Source of the DNA: Streptomyces thinghirensis
GTDB lineage: Bacteria; Actinomycetota; Actinomycetia; Streptomycetales; Streptomycetaceae
Length of the DNA: 41,811 nucleotides
Reading direction: 5' to 3'
NCBI GenBank assembly: GCA_021502835.1
Contig: JAKFGP010000018.1
Span: forward strand, 1-41,811
Shown here piece after piece: positions 1 through 8,787 of the stretch (position 1 is the first letter of the stretch; each line of letters opens with the position of its first letter). A model generated the notes under the pieces. The model was not told the DNA's origin and did not search any database. It saw nothing but the letters and a program-made list of their open reading frames with translations. The position numbers were made by a program, and so were the translations under genes.

Positions 1-1199
1 GTAGCCGCCCCGTTCGGTGCATGTGCAGACCGAGGCGGCGCGGACCTGGACAGTCATCGGCGTCGGCGCCCTCGCTGGTGATCTACGTGTCGCTGCCTGG
101 AGGGATGCGGGCCACCACCTGGATCCAGATCGTGAAGGCCGTTGCTGCTGCTCGGCGGCACCGTGACGCTAACCGCGCTCGTCCTGGTGCGCTTCCACGG
201 TGACTTCGACCGGCTGCTGCGCACCGGCGGCCGACACGCAGCGGTCACGGCGAAGACCTTCCTGGCGCCCGAGCTGGCATACGGCGGGGACTGGACCTCG
301 CGCTTCGACTCATCAGCCTGGGGCTCGCTCTGGTGCTGGGCACGGCCGGGCATGCCGCAGCATCCTGTCCCGCTTCTACACCGTGCCCACCGCGCGGGCG
401 CGCAGGGCGGTCCGGTCGTCTGGTCGATCAGCCTCATCGGCGGGTTCTACCTGATGACGATCGTGCTCGGGTTCGGCGCCGCCGCCCTGGTCGGACCCGG
501 TGCCGTACGGGCGTCGAACGCCGCCGGGAGCACGGCAGTCCCGTTGCTCGCCCTCGATCTGGGGGGCGGCGCGGAATCCGCCGGGGGACGGTTCTGTTCG
601 CGGTCGTCGCCGCTGTCGCGTTCGCCACCATCCTCGCGGTGGTCGCCGGTATCGCCCTAACCTCCTCGGCGTCGGTGGCCCCGACCTGTACGCGTCCCTG
701 CGGCGCCGCGACGCAAGCCGCGCCGCAACCTGGTCGCCGTGGCGCGGCCATCGCCGCCGTCCGGTATCGGCGCCGTGGCGATCGCTCTCGGCCTGCTCGC
801 CCGCGACCTCAACGTCGCGTTCCTGGTGGGCCTCGCCGCCGTCGCCGCGTCCGCCAGTCTGCCGGTGCTGCTCTACTCGCTGTTCTGGCGCAGCTTCACC
901 GCACGCGGTGCAGTGCAGGCCGTGTACGGCGGCCTCCTCCTCCGTGGTGCTCGTGCTGCTGTCGCCGGTGGTGTCGGGCAGCCCGCAGGCGCTGTTCCCG
1001 GGCGTTGGCTCCAGTATTCCCCCCTGCAGAACCCCGGCCTGGTGTCGATCCGCTGGGCTTCGTCGCGGGCTGGCTCGGCACGATCACCTCGCGGGAGGTC
1101 CCGGACGAGGCCAACACGCCGAGACGGAGGGGTGCGGTCGCTGACCGGGGCGGGGGGCCGTGTAGGAGGCGGTGGCGCGGTCGGCCCGACGCCGCCTAG
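1..1199 (+). CDS. Sodium/solute symporter (SSS family), 3' part, frameshifted
   Basis: Integral membrane secondary transporter of the sodium:solute symporter family, most like the cation/acetate or monocarboxylate (ActP/MctC-type) branch. The 5' end lies outside the window. Pieces recognisable across at least five frame changes include GGMRATTWIQIVKAV near 103-138, then the hydrophobic stretches SLIGGFYLMTIVLGFGAAAL (about 425-490), FAVVAAVAFATILAVVAGIA (about 597-656) and VAFLVGLAAVAASASLPVLL (about 815-872). The C-terminal cytoplasmic motif SREVPDE and a VRSLTG-like tail follow. The closing TAG at 1197-1199 overlaps the stop of the convergent response regulator. A carboxylate symporter beside a CitAB-like two-component system suggests a carboxylate uptake and sensing locus, but the substrate is inferred. 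The family call is firm; the frame changes look like sequence errors. Confidence 0.8.
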
Positions 1200-1883
1200 G
1201 GGCGGGTCGCCCACTCGTAGCGGTGCTCCGGACGGCCGGCGTCGCCGTGACTTGAGGGTCCAGCCTGGCCCGTCCGGTGCGTTCCAGGAGCTTGGGGTAG
1301 CGCTGAGCGGTCTGGCGGCTCACCCCGGTCCGTTCGGCGATCTCCTGGGCGGAGAGTGCGCCGTCGGCCTCCATCGAACGCACTGGCGCACGGGCTCGGC
1401 GGTGGTGAGGTCGCTCGGGCAGCCCGGCCTCGACGGTGCCGACAGAGCGCCGAAGATGCGGTCGACCTCCGCCTGCTCCGCCTCACCGCCGCCGTCGGGA
1501 GTGCGCCGCAGCTCCGCGTACGCCTCCAACCGGCGCGCAGCCCGCGAACGCAGAACGGCTTGACCAGGTACTGCAGGGCCCTGGCGCATCGCCGCCTGGA
1601 CGAGTCGACACGTCCCGCGCCGCCGTCACCATGATCACGTCGGCCTGGTGGCCGCGCCGCCGCATCTCCTTGGACGACCTTCAGGTCCGGTCGGTCGGGC
1701 GGGTAGTGGTCCAGCGAGGATCAGGTCCAGGCGGGGCAGCGTCTCCACACTGCGCAGCGCTCCAGGCCCCGCGCTGTGCGCCTCTCGCCGGCCGACGTGG
1801 AAGCCCGGGACCTTCTCGACGTAGGCGGCGCGTTGACCCCGCGCGACCTGCGTGTCATCGTCCACCACCAGGACCTCGATCAT
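1196..1883 (-). CDS. CitB/DcuR-type response regulator, frameshifted
   Basis: DNA-binding response regulator of a two-component system. The N-terminus MIEVLVVDDDTQVARG is a typical receiver start with the acidic DDD cluster. A 'DLIL'-type phosphoacceptor strand follows in a shifted frame near 1735. The C-terminal third holds a helix-turn-helix, ALSAQEIAERTGVSRQTAQR (about 1298-1357), followed by LLERTGRA and the tail GRPEHRYEWATRP. That HTH type and tail are characteristic of the CitB/DcuR/DpiA branch that controls C4-dicarboxylate or citrate metabolism. The ATG at 1883 follows a strong AGGAGGAG ribosome site and shares ATGA with the kinase stop, so the pair is translationally coupled. Several frame changes interrupt the middle. 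The specific ligand of the system is not visible. Confidence 0.85.
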
Positions 1884-3623
1884 CGGGACTCCTCCTCGGC
1901 AGCGGTGTTCACGGGGGCGGTGCGGGTGGTGGTGAGGAGCCGGGGTGGCGGGGCGGGGTCCAGGTCCGGTTCGGTCAGTTGCCTCGGGCAGGACGACGAC
2001 GAACTCCGCGCCCCCGCCGTGCGCCTCACGGACGCAAGGCGCTGCCGCCCTGCCGCTCGGCCAGCCGCCGCACCAGCGACAGCCCGATGCCGCGCCTTGG
2101 CGGTGCGCCGGCGACTCCTTGTGGACCAGCCCGCCGTGAACACCAGCTCGCGGCGTTCGCCTTCGCGGATCCCGGGCCGTGTCACGCACCCGGAGCGTGG
2201 CGGCACGTCCCCGCGCGCGCAACTCGACCTCCACGCGCGCGCGTGCGGCTCGCCCGCGACGGCGTCGAGTGGCGTTGCTGTCGACCAGGTTGCCGACGAC
2301 CGTAGCGAGCCCTCGGGGTCGGCCAGACGGTCAGGCAGCAGCGTCCGGTCGGACACCCACAGCACGACTCCGCGTTCGGCCGCGACGGTCGCATTGCAGA
2401 CCAGCAGGGCGGCGAGGAGGGGGTCCTGGATCCGGCTCGGTGATCTGCTCCGCGGTGACCCGGTGCTCACCGACCACCTCGCCGACGAACTCCACGGCGT
2501 CGTGCGTACATCTCCAGTTCGAGCAGCCCCAGCAGGGTGTGCATGCGGTTGGCGTGCTCGTGGTCCTGCGCGCGCAGGGCGTCGATCAGGACCGCGCGTC
2601 GAGTCGAGTTCCCGGCCGAGCTGCTCCAGCTCGGTGCGGTGGCGCAGGTGGCGAGCTGGCTCATAGCCGTCGTCGGTGGGCATCCGGTTGGCGACCAGAC
2701 CCGCTGGCCGCGCACGGTCAGCAGATCGGTGCCGGTCCACCCGGCTCGGCGCCAGGACGTCGGCCAGTACGCCCCGCGCCGAGCGCCTCGTCGGGGGGGC
2801 TAGCCGACGGCCTCGCCACCGATGCCCAGCAGGCGTTGCGCCTCGTCGTTGAGCAGTCGCACCCTGCCGCCGCGTCCAGGGCGACGACACCCCTCCCGGA
2901 TGCCGTGCAGCATGGCCTCGCGCTCCGCGAGCAGCCCCGCGATGTCGAGGGCCAGGTCACGGGTCTGTCGCTGACCCGGCGCGAGATAGAGCCAGGCCGC
3001 CAGCGCGCCACGTACAGCGCGCCTGCCGGCGTATGCGAACAGCCCCGGATGGCGTGGATCAGCCGGGCCCGGACGCTGTCGTACGCGATGCCGACCGAGC
3101 ACCGCGCCGACGATGTCGCCGTCGCCGTCACGCAGCGGCACCTTGCCGCGCGCGGACCGTCCCAGGGTGCCGTCGTCGATCTCCATGATCTCGCGGCCCG
3201 CCAGGGCCTGCCCGGGGTCGGTCGAGACGACGTCGCCGATCCGATCCGGATCGGTGTGCGACCATCGCATGCCCTGCCGGTCCATCACGACGACGTACTC
3301 GGCCTTGGTGGCCTTCCGGATCCGTTCCGTTTCCCGCTGCACCGCGGCCGTTCGGCGCGGGTCGGGTGGTCCGCAGGTCCCGTACGACCTGGGCTGCTGC
3401 GCCGTGGTCTGCGCGATCGCGAGTGCACGGCGCATCGCCTGGTCGTCCAGCTGGTCACCGAGCGGCGCCAGGAACACCCGGGTCGCGAGTACGGCGACCC
3501 CGCGGCGATCGCCAGCTGCATCAGCAGCACCTGCGAGAACACCCGCCGCGGCAGGCCGAGGCGCAGGCGGCGTACGGGGGACTGGGGCTCATACCCATGA
3601 CGGTACGTGGGAGGTGGCGGCAT
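1880..3623 (-). CDS. CitA/DcuS-type sensor histidine kinase, frameshifted
   Basis: Membrane sensor kinase paired with the downstream response regulator. An N-terminal membrane helix (RRVFSQVLLMQLAIAAG, about 3500-3560) is followed by a periplasmic PASC/Cache-like sensor region. That region contains the conserved stretches EYVVVMDRQGMRWSHTDPDR and GRSARGKVPLRDGDGDIVGA (about 3110-3310), as in CitA/DcuS kinases. A second membrane segment and a PAS region (LLNDEAQRLLGIGGEAVG, near 2830) come next. A dimerisation segment HEHANRMHTLLGLLELEMY is recoverable near 2500-2560, then a degenerate-looking HATPase end with GGAEFVVVLPE near 2000. The stop TGA lies inside the ATG of the regulator. Start at 3623 is chosen for the downstream hydrophobic helix; 3598 is an alternative in another frame. 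At least six frame changes are present. Ligand is probably a small carboxylate, by family and by the neighbouring symporter. Confidence 0.82.
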
Positions 3624-3825
3624 GCCGTACGGGGTGTGGCGCGGATCTCCCGGGCGCTCCGAGCGAGTGACTGGGCCGGGCCTCGCCGTCCCGCGCGTGT
3701 GCCGTTCATCCAGGAGGCTTGCCCTGGTTCCCCGGGCGCTTCCGCCGCTCTCCAAGCTCGCACGCCGTTTCCCGAGTCGTCGCCGCCACCGCGGGCCGGC
3801 CGCGCTCACCCTCGGGGCCGGGACG

Positions 3826-4775
3826 TCAGCTCGCGAGCGCCGCCGTCACCGAAAGCTCGCGCACCGCCGTGACCTCCATCCGCGCCGGCGAGCCCAGCAC
3901 CGAGGCCCCGCAGCTCTCCGGACGCGGGGGCGCCGACGCGCCCTGCGTGACGGTGACCCGCCAGTGCCGGCCGTCGGCGTGGGCCAGGGTCACCTCCCAG
4001 CGCGGTGCGGCACCGTCCGTCCGTACGACGTTCAGCGCCTGGGCCGCGTCCTCGTCCACGGCGGCGCGCACGGCCAGCTCGGCTGCCTGGCCGGGGCGCT
4101 CCCACGCGGAGTTCCCGCGGCAGCCCTCGACGACGATCCTCCCCGCGCCGCACCGTGCAGGATCTCCTTGACGGTGTGGGCCTGCACCCGGGCGTAGGCG
4201 TATCCGTGGGGCAGTACGAGCACCGCCGGCGAGAAACGGTGGCCACCCAGATGGGTGACCTCCCACACGCCCTCGGCCCCGGACGCCGCGAGCTCGGCCG
4301 CCAGCGGCCTGCCGAGGAGAGCGCAGCACCGATCGCGCTTGCCGTTGGTGCAGACGAGAGCGAGCGGGGCGCCCGGGTGGGGGGCGCCGTCGAGGAGCCG
4401 AGTCGAAGGCACGGCGATCACCCCTGCCGAGCGCGGCGAAATCGAGGGCGAGCAGCCGACGGGGGTCGGTGAGCGTTGTGGTGTGCAACCACACGTTTCC
4501 CGGGACCGTGTGGGCCACGTACACCCGGCGCTCGGCGGGCGCGCCCCGGTCCGCGTCCGCGTGGCGCCCAGGCCTGCGGATGAGCGCGATGCGCACGCCC
4601 GTACCCTTCACCGCCGCCTCCAGGGCGCGCCCGAGCACGGGATCCAGGTGGCTCGAAGTGAGCGCCTTGGCGCCCCACGGGCCGGGTTGTTCGAGCAGCA
4701 ACCAGGTCCTCGCGACGGGTGCGGTGCCGAAACGGGCTCGTCGAGGTTCCGGGAGACGGTTGAGCACGTACTCAC
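3826..4775 (-). CDS. Sucrase/ferredoxin-like family protein, frameshifted
   Basis: Cytosolic thioredoxin-like ferredoxin-fold protein (sucraseferredoxin-like family). Recognisable are ARTWLLLEQPGPWGAKAL near the N-terminus, the Cys/Arg motif LVCTNGKRDRCCALLGRPLA (about 4290-4350), and THLGGHRFSPAVLVLPHGYA (about 4190-4260). These are the family signature: C-x-N-G-x-x-D-x-C-C followed by H-L-G-G-H-R-F. The C-terminal half is a second, less conserved domain ending ALAS. The GTG at 4775 is preferred because the S-T-C-S-T-V start in that frame leads into the conserved region after one frame change. No ribosome site precedes it; the start abuts an iron box whose TAGGCT could be a -10, so a leaderless transcript is possible. 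Family members are thought to bind an Fe-S cluster, and physiological partners are unknown. Confidence 0.82.
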
Positions 4776-4794
4776 AGAGGTGAGCCTAACCTGA
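4776..4794 (-). promoter_or_regulatory. Iron box (DmdR/IdeR-type operator)
   Basis: On the minus strand the sequence is TCAGGTTAGGCTCACCTCT, matching 16 of 19 positions of the Streptomyces iron-box consensus TTAGGTTAGGCTCACCTAA as I recall it from siderophore genes. It contains TAGGCT, a usable -10 element. It sits directly against the start codon of the sucrase/ferredoxin-like gene. Repression of that gene by an iron-loaded DmdR1/IdeR-type regulator is the inference. Confidence 0.8.
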
Positions 4795-4828
4795 CTTGCG
4801 CGCGGTGACTTCCAGCCGCGCCTGAACG

Positions 4829-6095
4829 CTACTCCGGCAGTGGCTGGGGGCGGCCTCGGACCCGAGTAGAGCCCACTCGGACGCATGCGCAGCAGGGGGC
4901 GCTCCCCGTACTCCTCCAGCGCATGCGCGATCCAGCCCGCCGTGCGGGCCACAGCGAAGATCGTCTCGGCCGCGGTGGGGGCATGCCGCAGGACGCGGTG
5001 AGCACGGCGAGCGCCAGGTCGACGTTGGCGTTCAGCGGGGCGTGGCGGGCCGCGGTGGCCTGGATGTCACGGGCCGCCGCGAGCGCGGGCGCCGCCCGGG
5101 GGATGTCGTCCAGGAGCGCGAAGAGGGCACGCGCGCGTGGATCCTCGCCGGGGGTAGAGCCGGTGGCCGAGTCCCGGGATGCGGCGCCCGGCCCGCAGTT
5201 CCTCCGCCACCACCGGCGCCGCGCTGCCTTGGTCGAGCACCTCCAGCAGCAGCCGGTGGGCGAGGGCCGCCGGCCGCGCCGTGCAACGGGCCCTCGATCA
5301 CGCCGAGCCCGGCGGACACGGCCGCGTAGGCGTGCGCCCGGGCCGACGCGGCGACGCGCACGGCGAGCGTGGAGGCTGCCAGGTCGTGGTCGACGAGCAG
5401 GGAGAGCGCCGTGTCGAGTGCGTGCAGCGCCGCCTCGTCGGCCGGCCGGCCGCTGAGCCGCGTCCAGAGGCGATGGGCGAGGGGGCCCTGGTCGTGCCCG
5501 GTGTGCAGTACGGGCGGCAGCGCGGCGACGAGGGTGGGGATGAGGATGCGTGCGGTGCCCAGCACGGCGTCCTCGGACAGGTCGAAGCGGGAGCGGGTCC
5601 GCGGCCGCGGCGGCGATGGCCGCGACGCGCAACCGGTCGGCGGGACCGGCGTGCTCGGGCAGGGCGTCGACGGCCCGGCGGGCGACGGCCACGGAGTCCT
5701 CGGGCGCGGCGAAGGCGATGCCGGGGGCGCAACCGCCCGGTCCAGAGCCACTCGGCCACCTCTTCGTAGCTGTGACGCGCGGCGAGCTCGACCGCGTCGA
5801 CGCCCCGGTAGTAGAACCGGTCGCTCTCGATGAGCGTGATGCGGGTGCGCACGGCCAGCTCCTGGCCGGAGGCCGCGGGGGTGCCGCTGTCGCGCCGGTT
5901 GCGCCGGGCGAGCGCCCGCACCTCCTTCGCGTCGAAGGTGCTGCCCCGGCCGCCTGGTGTGCGCCTGCTGCCGAGCTGGCCACGGCTGACGTACGCGTAG
6001 ACGGTCTCGGGTTTCACCCCGAGCAGTTCGGCCGCCTCCCTGGTGGTCAGGCGCCGTTCGCCGGCGGCGGGGTGCTCGGGCTCTTGATCGCGCAT
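4829..6095 (-). CDS. Citrate synthase with N-terminal helix-turn-helix domain, frameshifted
   Basis: Fusion of a MerR/excisionase-like DNA-binding domain to a citrate synthase fold. Residues about 14-45 read RLTTREAAELLGVKPETVYA and then YVSRGQLGSRRTPGGRGSTF, a classic winged HTH. The citrate synthase part begins about residue 85 with LIESDRFYYRGVDAVELAAR and YEEVAEWLWTG. It continues through PLHGAAG-like sequence (about 5270), ANVDLALAVLTASCGMPP (about 4985-5035) and TAGWIAHALEEYGERPLLRM (about 4890-4950). The product ends LYSGPRPQPLPE when the last two frames are joined. Such HTH-citrate synthases occur widely in Streptomyces next to a second citrate synthase. Whether the enzyme half is active or acts as an acetyl-CoA or oxaloacetate sensor is not settled by sequence. 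ATG 6095 is chosen; GTG 6104 is possible. At least five frame changes. Confidence 0.88.
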
Positions 6096-6133
6096 GGGGG
6101 TCACCGTATCGATCGTGACGGTCGTCCTTGGTC

Positions 6134-6181
6134 TCAATATTGACTGAATCAATATTGACAGGAGTTGAGTCAACTATAGAC
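6134..6181. promoter_or_regulatory. Repeated palindrome between divergent citrate synthase genes
   Basis: Two exact copies of TCAATATTGAC (6134-6144 and 6149-6159) lie 15 bp apart, each containing the perfect palindrome TCAATATTGA. A degenerate third copy, TCAACTATAGAC, lies at 6170-6181. The second copy contains TTGACA (6155-6160), a good -35. TAGACA (6177-6182) lies 16 bp downstream as a possible -10 for the plus-strand citrate synthase. The AT-rich block stands out in a 70 percent GC region. I infer an operator array, most simply for the HTH-citrate synthase transcribed away from it. Confidence 0.7.
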
Positions 6182-6208
6182 AGTGAATTCAAGACCAGGG
6201 AGGTAATC

Positions 6209-7377
6209 ATGTCCGTCAACCAAACCGCAGCCACCGCCACGCTCGTCGACGTGCCGCGAGGGCTCGCCGGTGTCGTGGTGGCCGACACCGAGGTCGGTGA
6301 CGTGCGGGGGCTCGAGGGCTTCTACCACTACCGCCAGTACTCGGCCGTCGAGCTCGCCCGGAGCCGTGGCTTCGAGGACGTCTGGCACCTCCTGGTCCAC
6401 GGCGAACTGCCGGACGCCGGGCGCGGTGCCGCCTTCGCCGCCGAGACGGCGGCCCTGCGCCGGCTCCCCGACGCGGTACGCACGGCACTGCCCGCCGTCG
6501 CCGCGGCTGGTGGACGTTCCGGTCCGCTCACCGGGATGCGCACGGCCCTGTCGTTGCTCGGCGGCCCGAGGCTTCAAACCCGTGTACGACCTGTCGGCCG
6601 ACGAGCGCCGCCAGGACACCATCGTGGCCGCCGCGGCCGTACCGACGCTGCTCACCGCGCTGCACCGGTTGGGGCGGGGACTCGAACCGGTGGAGCCTCG
6701 CGAGGACCTGTCGTACGCCGCCAACTACCTCTACATGCTGACCGGCACGGAACCGGACGAGCAGCGGACGCGGGCGATCGAGCAGTACCTGATCTCCACC
6801 GTTGATCACGGCTTCAACGCGTCAACCTTCACCGCGCGGGTCATCGCCTCGACGGGTGCGGACGTTGCCGCCTGCCTCGCCGGGGCGGTGTCGGCGTTGT
6901 CCGGCCCGCTGCACGGCGGGGGCGCCCAGCCGGGCCCTGGACACCCTGGACGCGATCGGCACTCCCGACCGCGTCGACCCTGGATCCGTGAGCGGGTGCT
7001 CGCCGGTGACCGCATCATGGGCTTCGGTCACGCGGTCTACCGCACGGAGGACCCGCGCTCCCGGATGCTCCGAGGTGGCGCGGAGCTTCGGCGGTCCGCG
7101 CGTGGAGTTCGCCGTCGAGGTGGAGCGGCAGGTCGAGGCGATCCTCGCGGAGCTGAAGCCGGGTCGAGAGCTTCACACCAACGTCGAGTTCTACGCGGGC
7201 GTGGTCATGGAGTTGTGCGGTCTGCCGCGCGAGATGTTCACGCCGACGTTCGCGGCGGCGCGGGTGGTGGGCTGGAGCGCGAACATCCTGGAGCAGGCGC
7301 GCGATTCGAAGATCATCCGGCCGGCGGCGCGGTATGTGGGGCCGGGGGCGCCGGTCAAGGTACCCGCGGCGGGCTGA
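6209..7377 (+). CDS. Citrate synthase (second paralogue), frameshifted
   Basis: Condenses acetyl-CoA with oxaloacetate, or a related acyl-CoA in methylcitrate-type relatives. About 388 residues, the usual size for Gram-positive type I citrate synthases. Conserved blocks: LEGFYHYRQYSAVELA (residues about 35-50), ALSGPLHGGG (active-site His region, about 6894-6924), IMGFGHAVYRTEDPRSRML (second active-site His, about 7015-7070) and HTNVEFYAGVVMELCGLP (7174-7227). In the last block Glu stands where many citrate synthases have the catalytic Asp. WSANILEQARDSKIIRPAAR follows near the end. ATG 6209 has AGGGAGG 6-12 bases upstream. Frame changes fall near 6565, 6925-6980 and 7065. It is divergent from the HTH-citrate synthase across a repeated palindrome, suggesting shared control. 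Confidence 0.9.
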
Positions 7378-7548
7378 GGAATGCGTGCGGCCTGGTGCCG
7401 TTCTGGCGCCAGGCCTCATCGGTGGGGCCGTCGAGCGGGACGGGGTGCCGAGGGCTCGACGGACGGCTGGTCCGGCGCGGTGGACGGTTGCGTGCGGCCG
7501 GGAGGGCGTGACGGGACACGGGTCGGGGTGGACGCGTGCCGCGGGAGG

Positions 7549-7776
7549 TCAGGCGTCGGGGATGTCCGCCTTGGCGCGGATCAGGGTCTCCCTGTTGATG
7601 ACCACGATGCGTTCATAGCCCGCACGGGAGGCATCGGCGGGGAGTTCGCGCTCCAGGGTCTCGGTGGCCTCGGTGCCGATGACGGCGAAATTGCCGTCGC
7701 TCAGCTCGAAGAGGTCCGGACAGCTGGCTCCCGAGGTACTGCCGCGCGAGCTTGGAGGCACACCGATGCGGCGCAC
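7549..7776 (-). CDS. Small conserved protein of the Streptomyces DUF6082 neighbourhood
   Basis: About 75 residues, intact. It reads VRRIGVPPSSRGSTSGASCP at the start, then LFELSDGNFAVIGTEATETL and ERIVVINRETLIRAKADIPD at the end. I know similar small proteins from Streptomyces genomes with the same 'CPD-FEL-G-FAVIGTD' core and 'RAKADIPDA' end, commonly beside DUF6082 proteins, but no function is established. The GTG at 7776 is preferred over an upstream start near 7875 because homologues begin at this RR-G-PPS motif; no clear ribosome site supports it. The gene lies 145 bp downstream of the DUF6082 gene on the same strand. Confidence 0.72.
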   Translation of the reverse strand: MRRIGVPPSSRGSTSGASCPDLFELSDGNFAVIGTEATETLERELPADASRAGYERIVVINRETLIRAKADIPDA

Positions 7777-7921
7777 GATTTTCAAGGGGTACCGGTCCTT
7801 ACAGGTTGGGCACTGTGCTAGGGAGCACGTTACTGGGACCGGCGGTGCCGGTGTGACTGCATGGCCGAAAGACACCCATGAGAAGCATTTCTCTCCTGAG
7901 ATTGACCCGCGCCCCGGAGCG

Positions 7922-8470
7922 TCAGACGGACGGGGGCGTGCCCACCACCCACCACTCGTCCGTGTCGGCCTCGTCCAGATCCTTGATGAGCCCGTCCACC
8001 ATGCCGCCTACGCGTGACTCGGTGGATGTCGCCTTGAGGGACGCCCGCTGCTCCTTCGATGCCTCCCAGTACTCCCGCATCAGTGGGGTCTGGAAGAGCT
8101 CGCGCAAGCGCCCGAACAACTCCTCCTGATCCAGGAGGCCCGCTTCGTAGGGGTGGTAGAGGTTGACGTACCACGCGTTCGCGTAGAAGAACTGGCGTCG
8201 CTTCTGCGCCGGGATGCCCTTGTCGTACGTGTCGATGACCTCGGCCAGAGAGGGGTCGTCGATCGCCCTGGCCAGCAACTCCCAGTGCATGCGCTGCTGA
8301 TGCTGCAGCGACTTGCGCCGGATCGCCAGCTCCTCCAGCTCCAGCTGTCGCTCGTGCAGACGGGCCTTCTCCAGCCCTCGCCGGCGCGCGGCCAGCGTCA
8401 CCCCCGTGGCGAGCAGCATGCCGGCCGCGGCGGAGCCGAACCTCCCCGTGATGTTCTTCCGTGTGACCAT
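7922..8470 (-). CDS. DUF6082 family membrane-anchored protein
   Basis: Intact ORF of 182 residues. An N-terminal hydrophobic segment, FGSAAAGMLLATGVTLAA (about residues 11-28), is followed by RRR and a long charged helix rich in E, L, R and Q (about 35-70), likely coiled coil. The globular part contains DTYDKGIPAQKRRQFFYANA and WYVNLYHPYEAGLLDQEELF, then MREYWEASKEQRASLKATS, ending EWWVVGTPPSV. This is the DUF6082 pattern found in many paralogous copies in Streptomyces. Function unknown. The topology suggests a cytosolic domain anchored at the inner membrane. ATG 8470 is the first start before the hydrophobic segment. It is probably cotranscribed with the small downstream protein. Confidence 0.78.
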   Translation of the reverse strand: MVTRKNITGRFGSAAAGMLLATGVTLAARRRGLEKARLHERQLELEELAIRRKSLQHQQRMHWELLARAIDDPSLAEVIDTYDKGIPAQKRRQFFYANAWYVNLYHPYEAGLLDQEELFGRLRELFQTPLMREYWEASKEQRASLKATSTESRVGGMVDGLIKDLDEADTDEWWVVGTPPSV

Positions 8471-8787
8471 GTCAACCCCCGAATCAGGCGACCGCCCGCC
8501 GGTCGTCGAGTGCGGGTCGGCTGACGGGGACCGGCGAGCGATGTGGTGGCGCTGCCGCCTCCAGAGTGCCGAGCGGCGCTGACCGGCGGGGAGGCGGAGA
8601 GGCGGCGCACGGAGGGAAGCGAGGGTCGCACAGTCCGGCGCCATGCAAAACGTCTGCCCAGCAAGTGCTGCTAACAATCGTTCACTCCGCGGGCACTCCG
8701 CCGGCTCGTATCCTGATCAGGCAGTTCCGTACGTGGGTGTACGCCCCGCCGCGGGCCGGCGTACGCGTAGGTGAGAGAGGTCGCACG
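8471..8787. other. Divergent intergenic region with inverted repeat
   Basis: Non-coding stretch between the DUF6082 gene and the CobW-like gene. It holds an inverted repeat, GTACGCC (8739-8745) and GGCGTAC (8758-8764), separated by 12 GC-rich bases, about 24 bp before the GTG of the GTPase gene. This could be an operator or a leader hairpin. No Zur-like box is visible. Confidence 0.45.

Noticed and set aside
8640..8787. Zur box upstream of the CobW-like gene
   Set aside because: No sequence resembling the AT-rich Zur palindrome is present.
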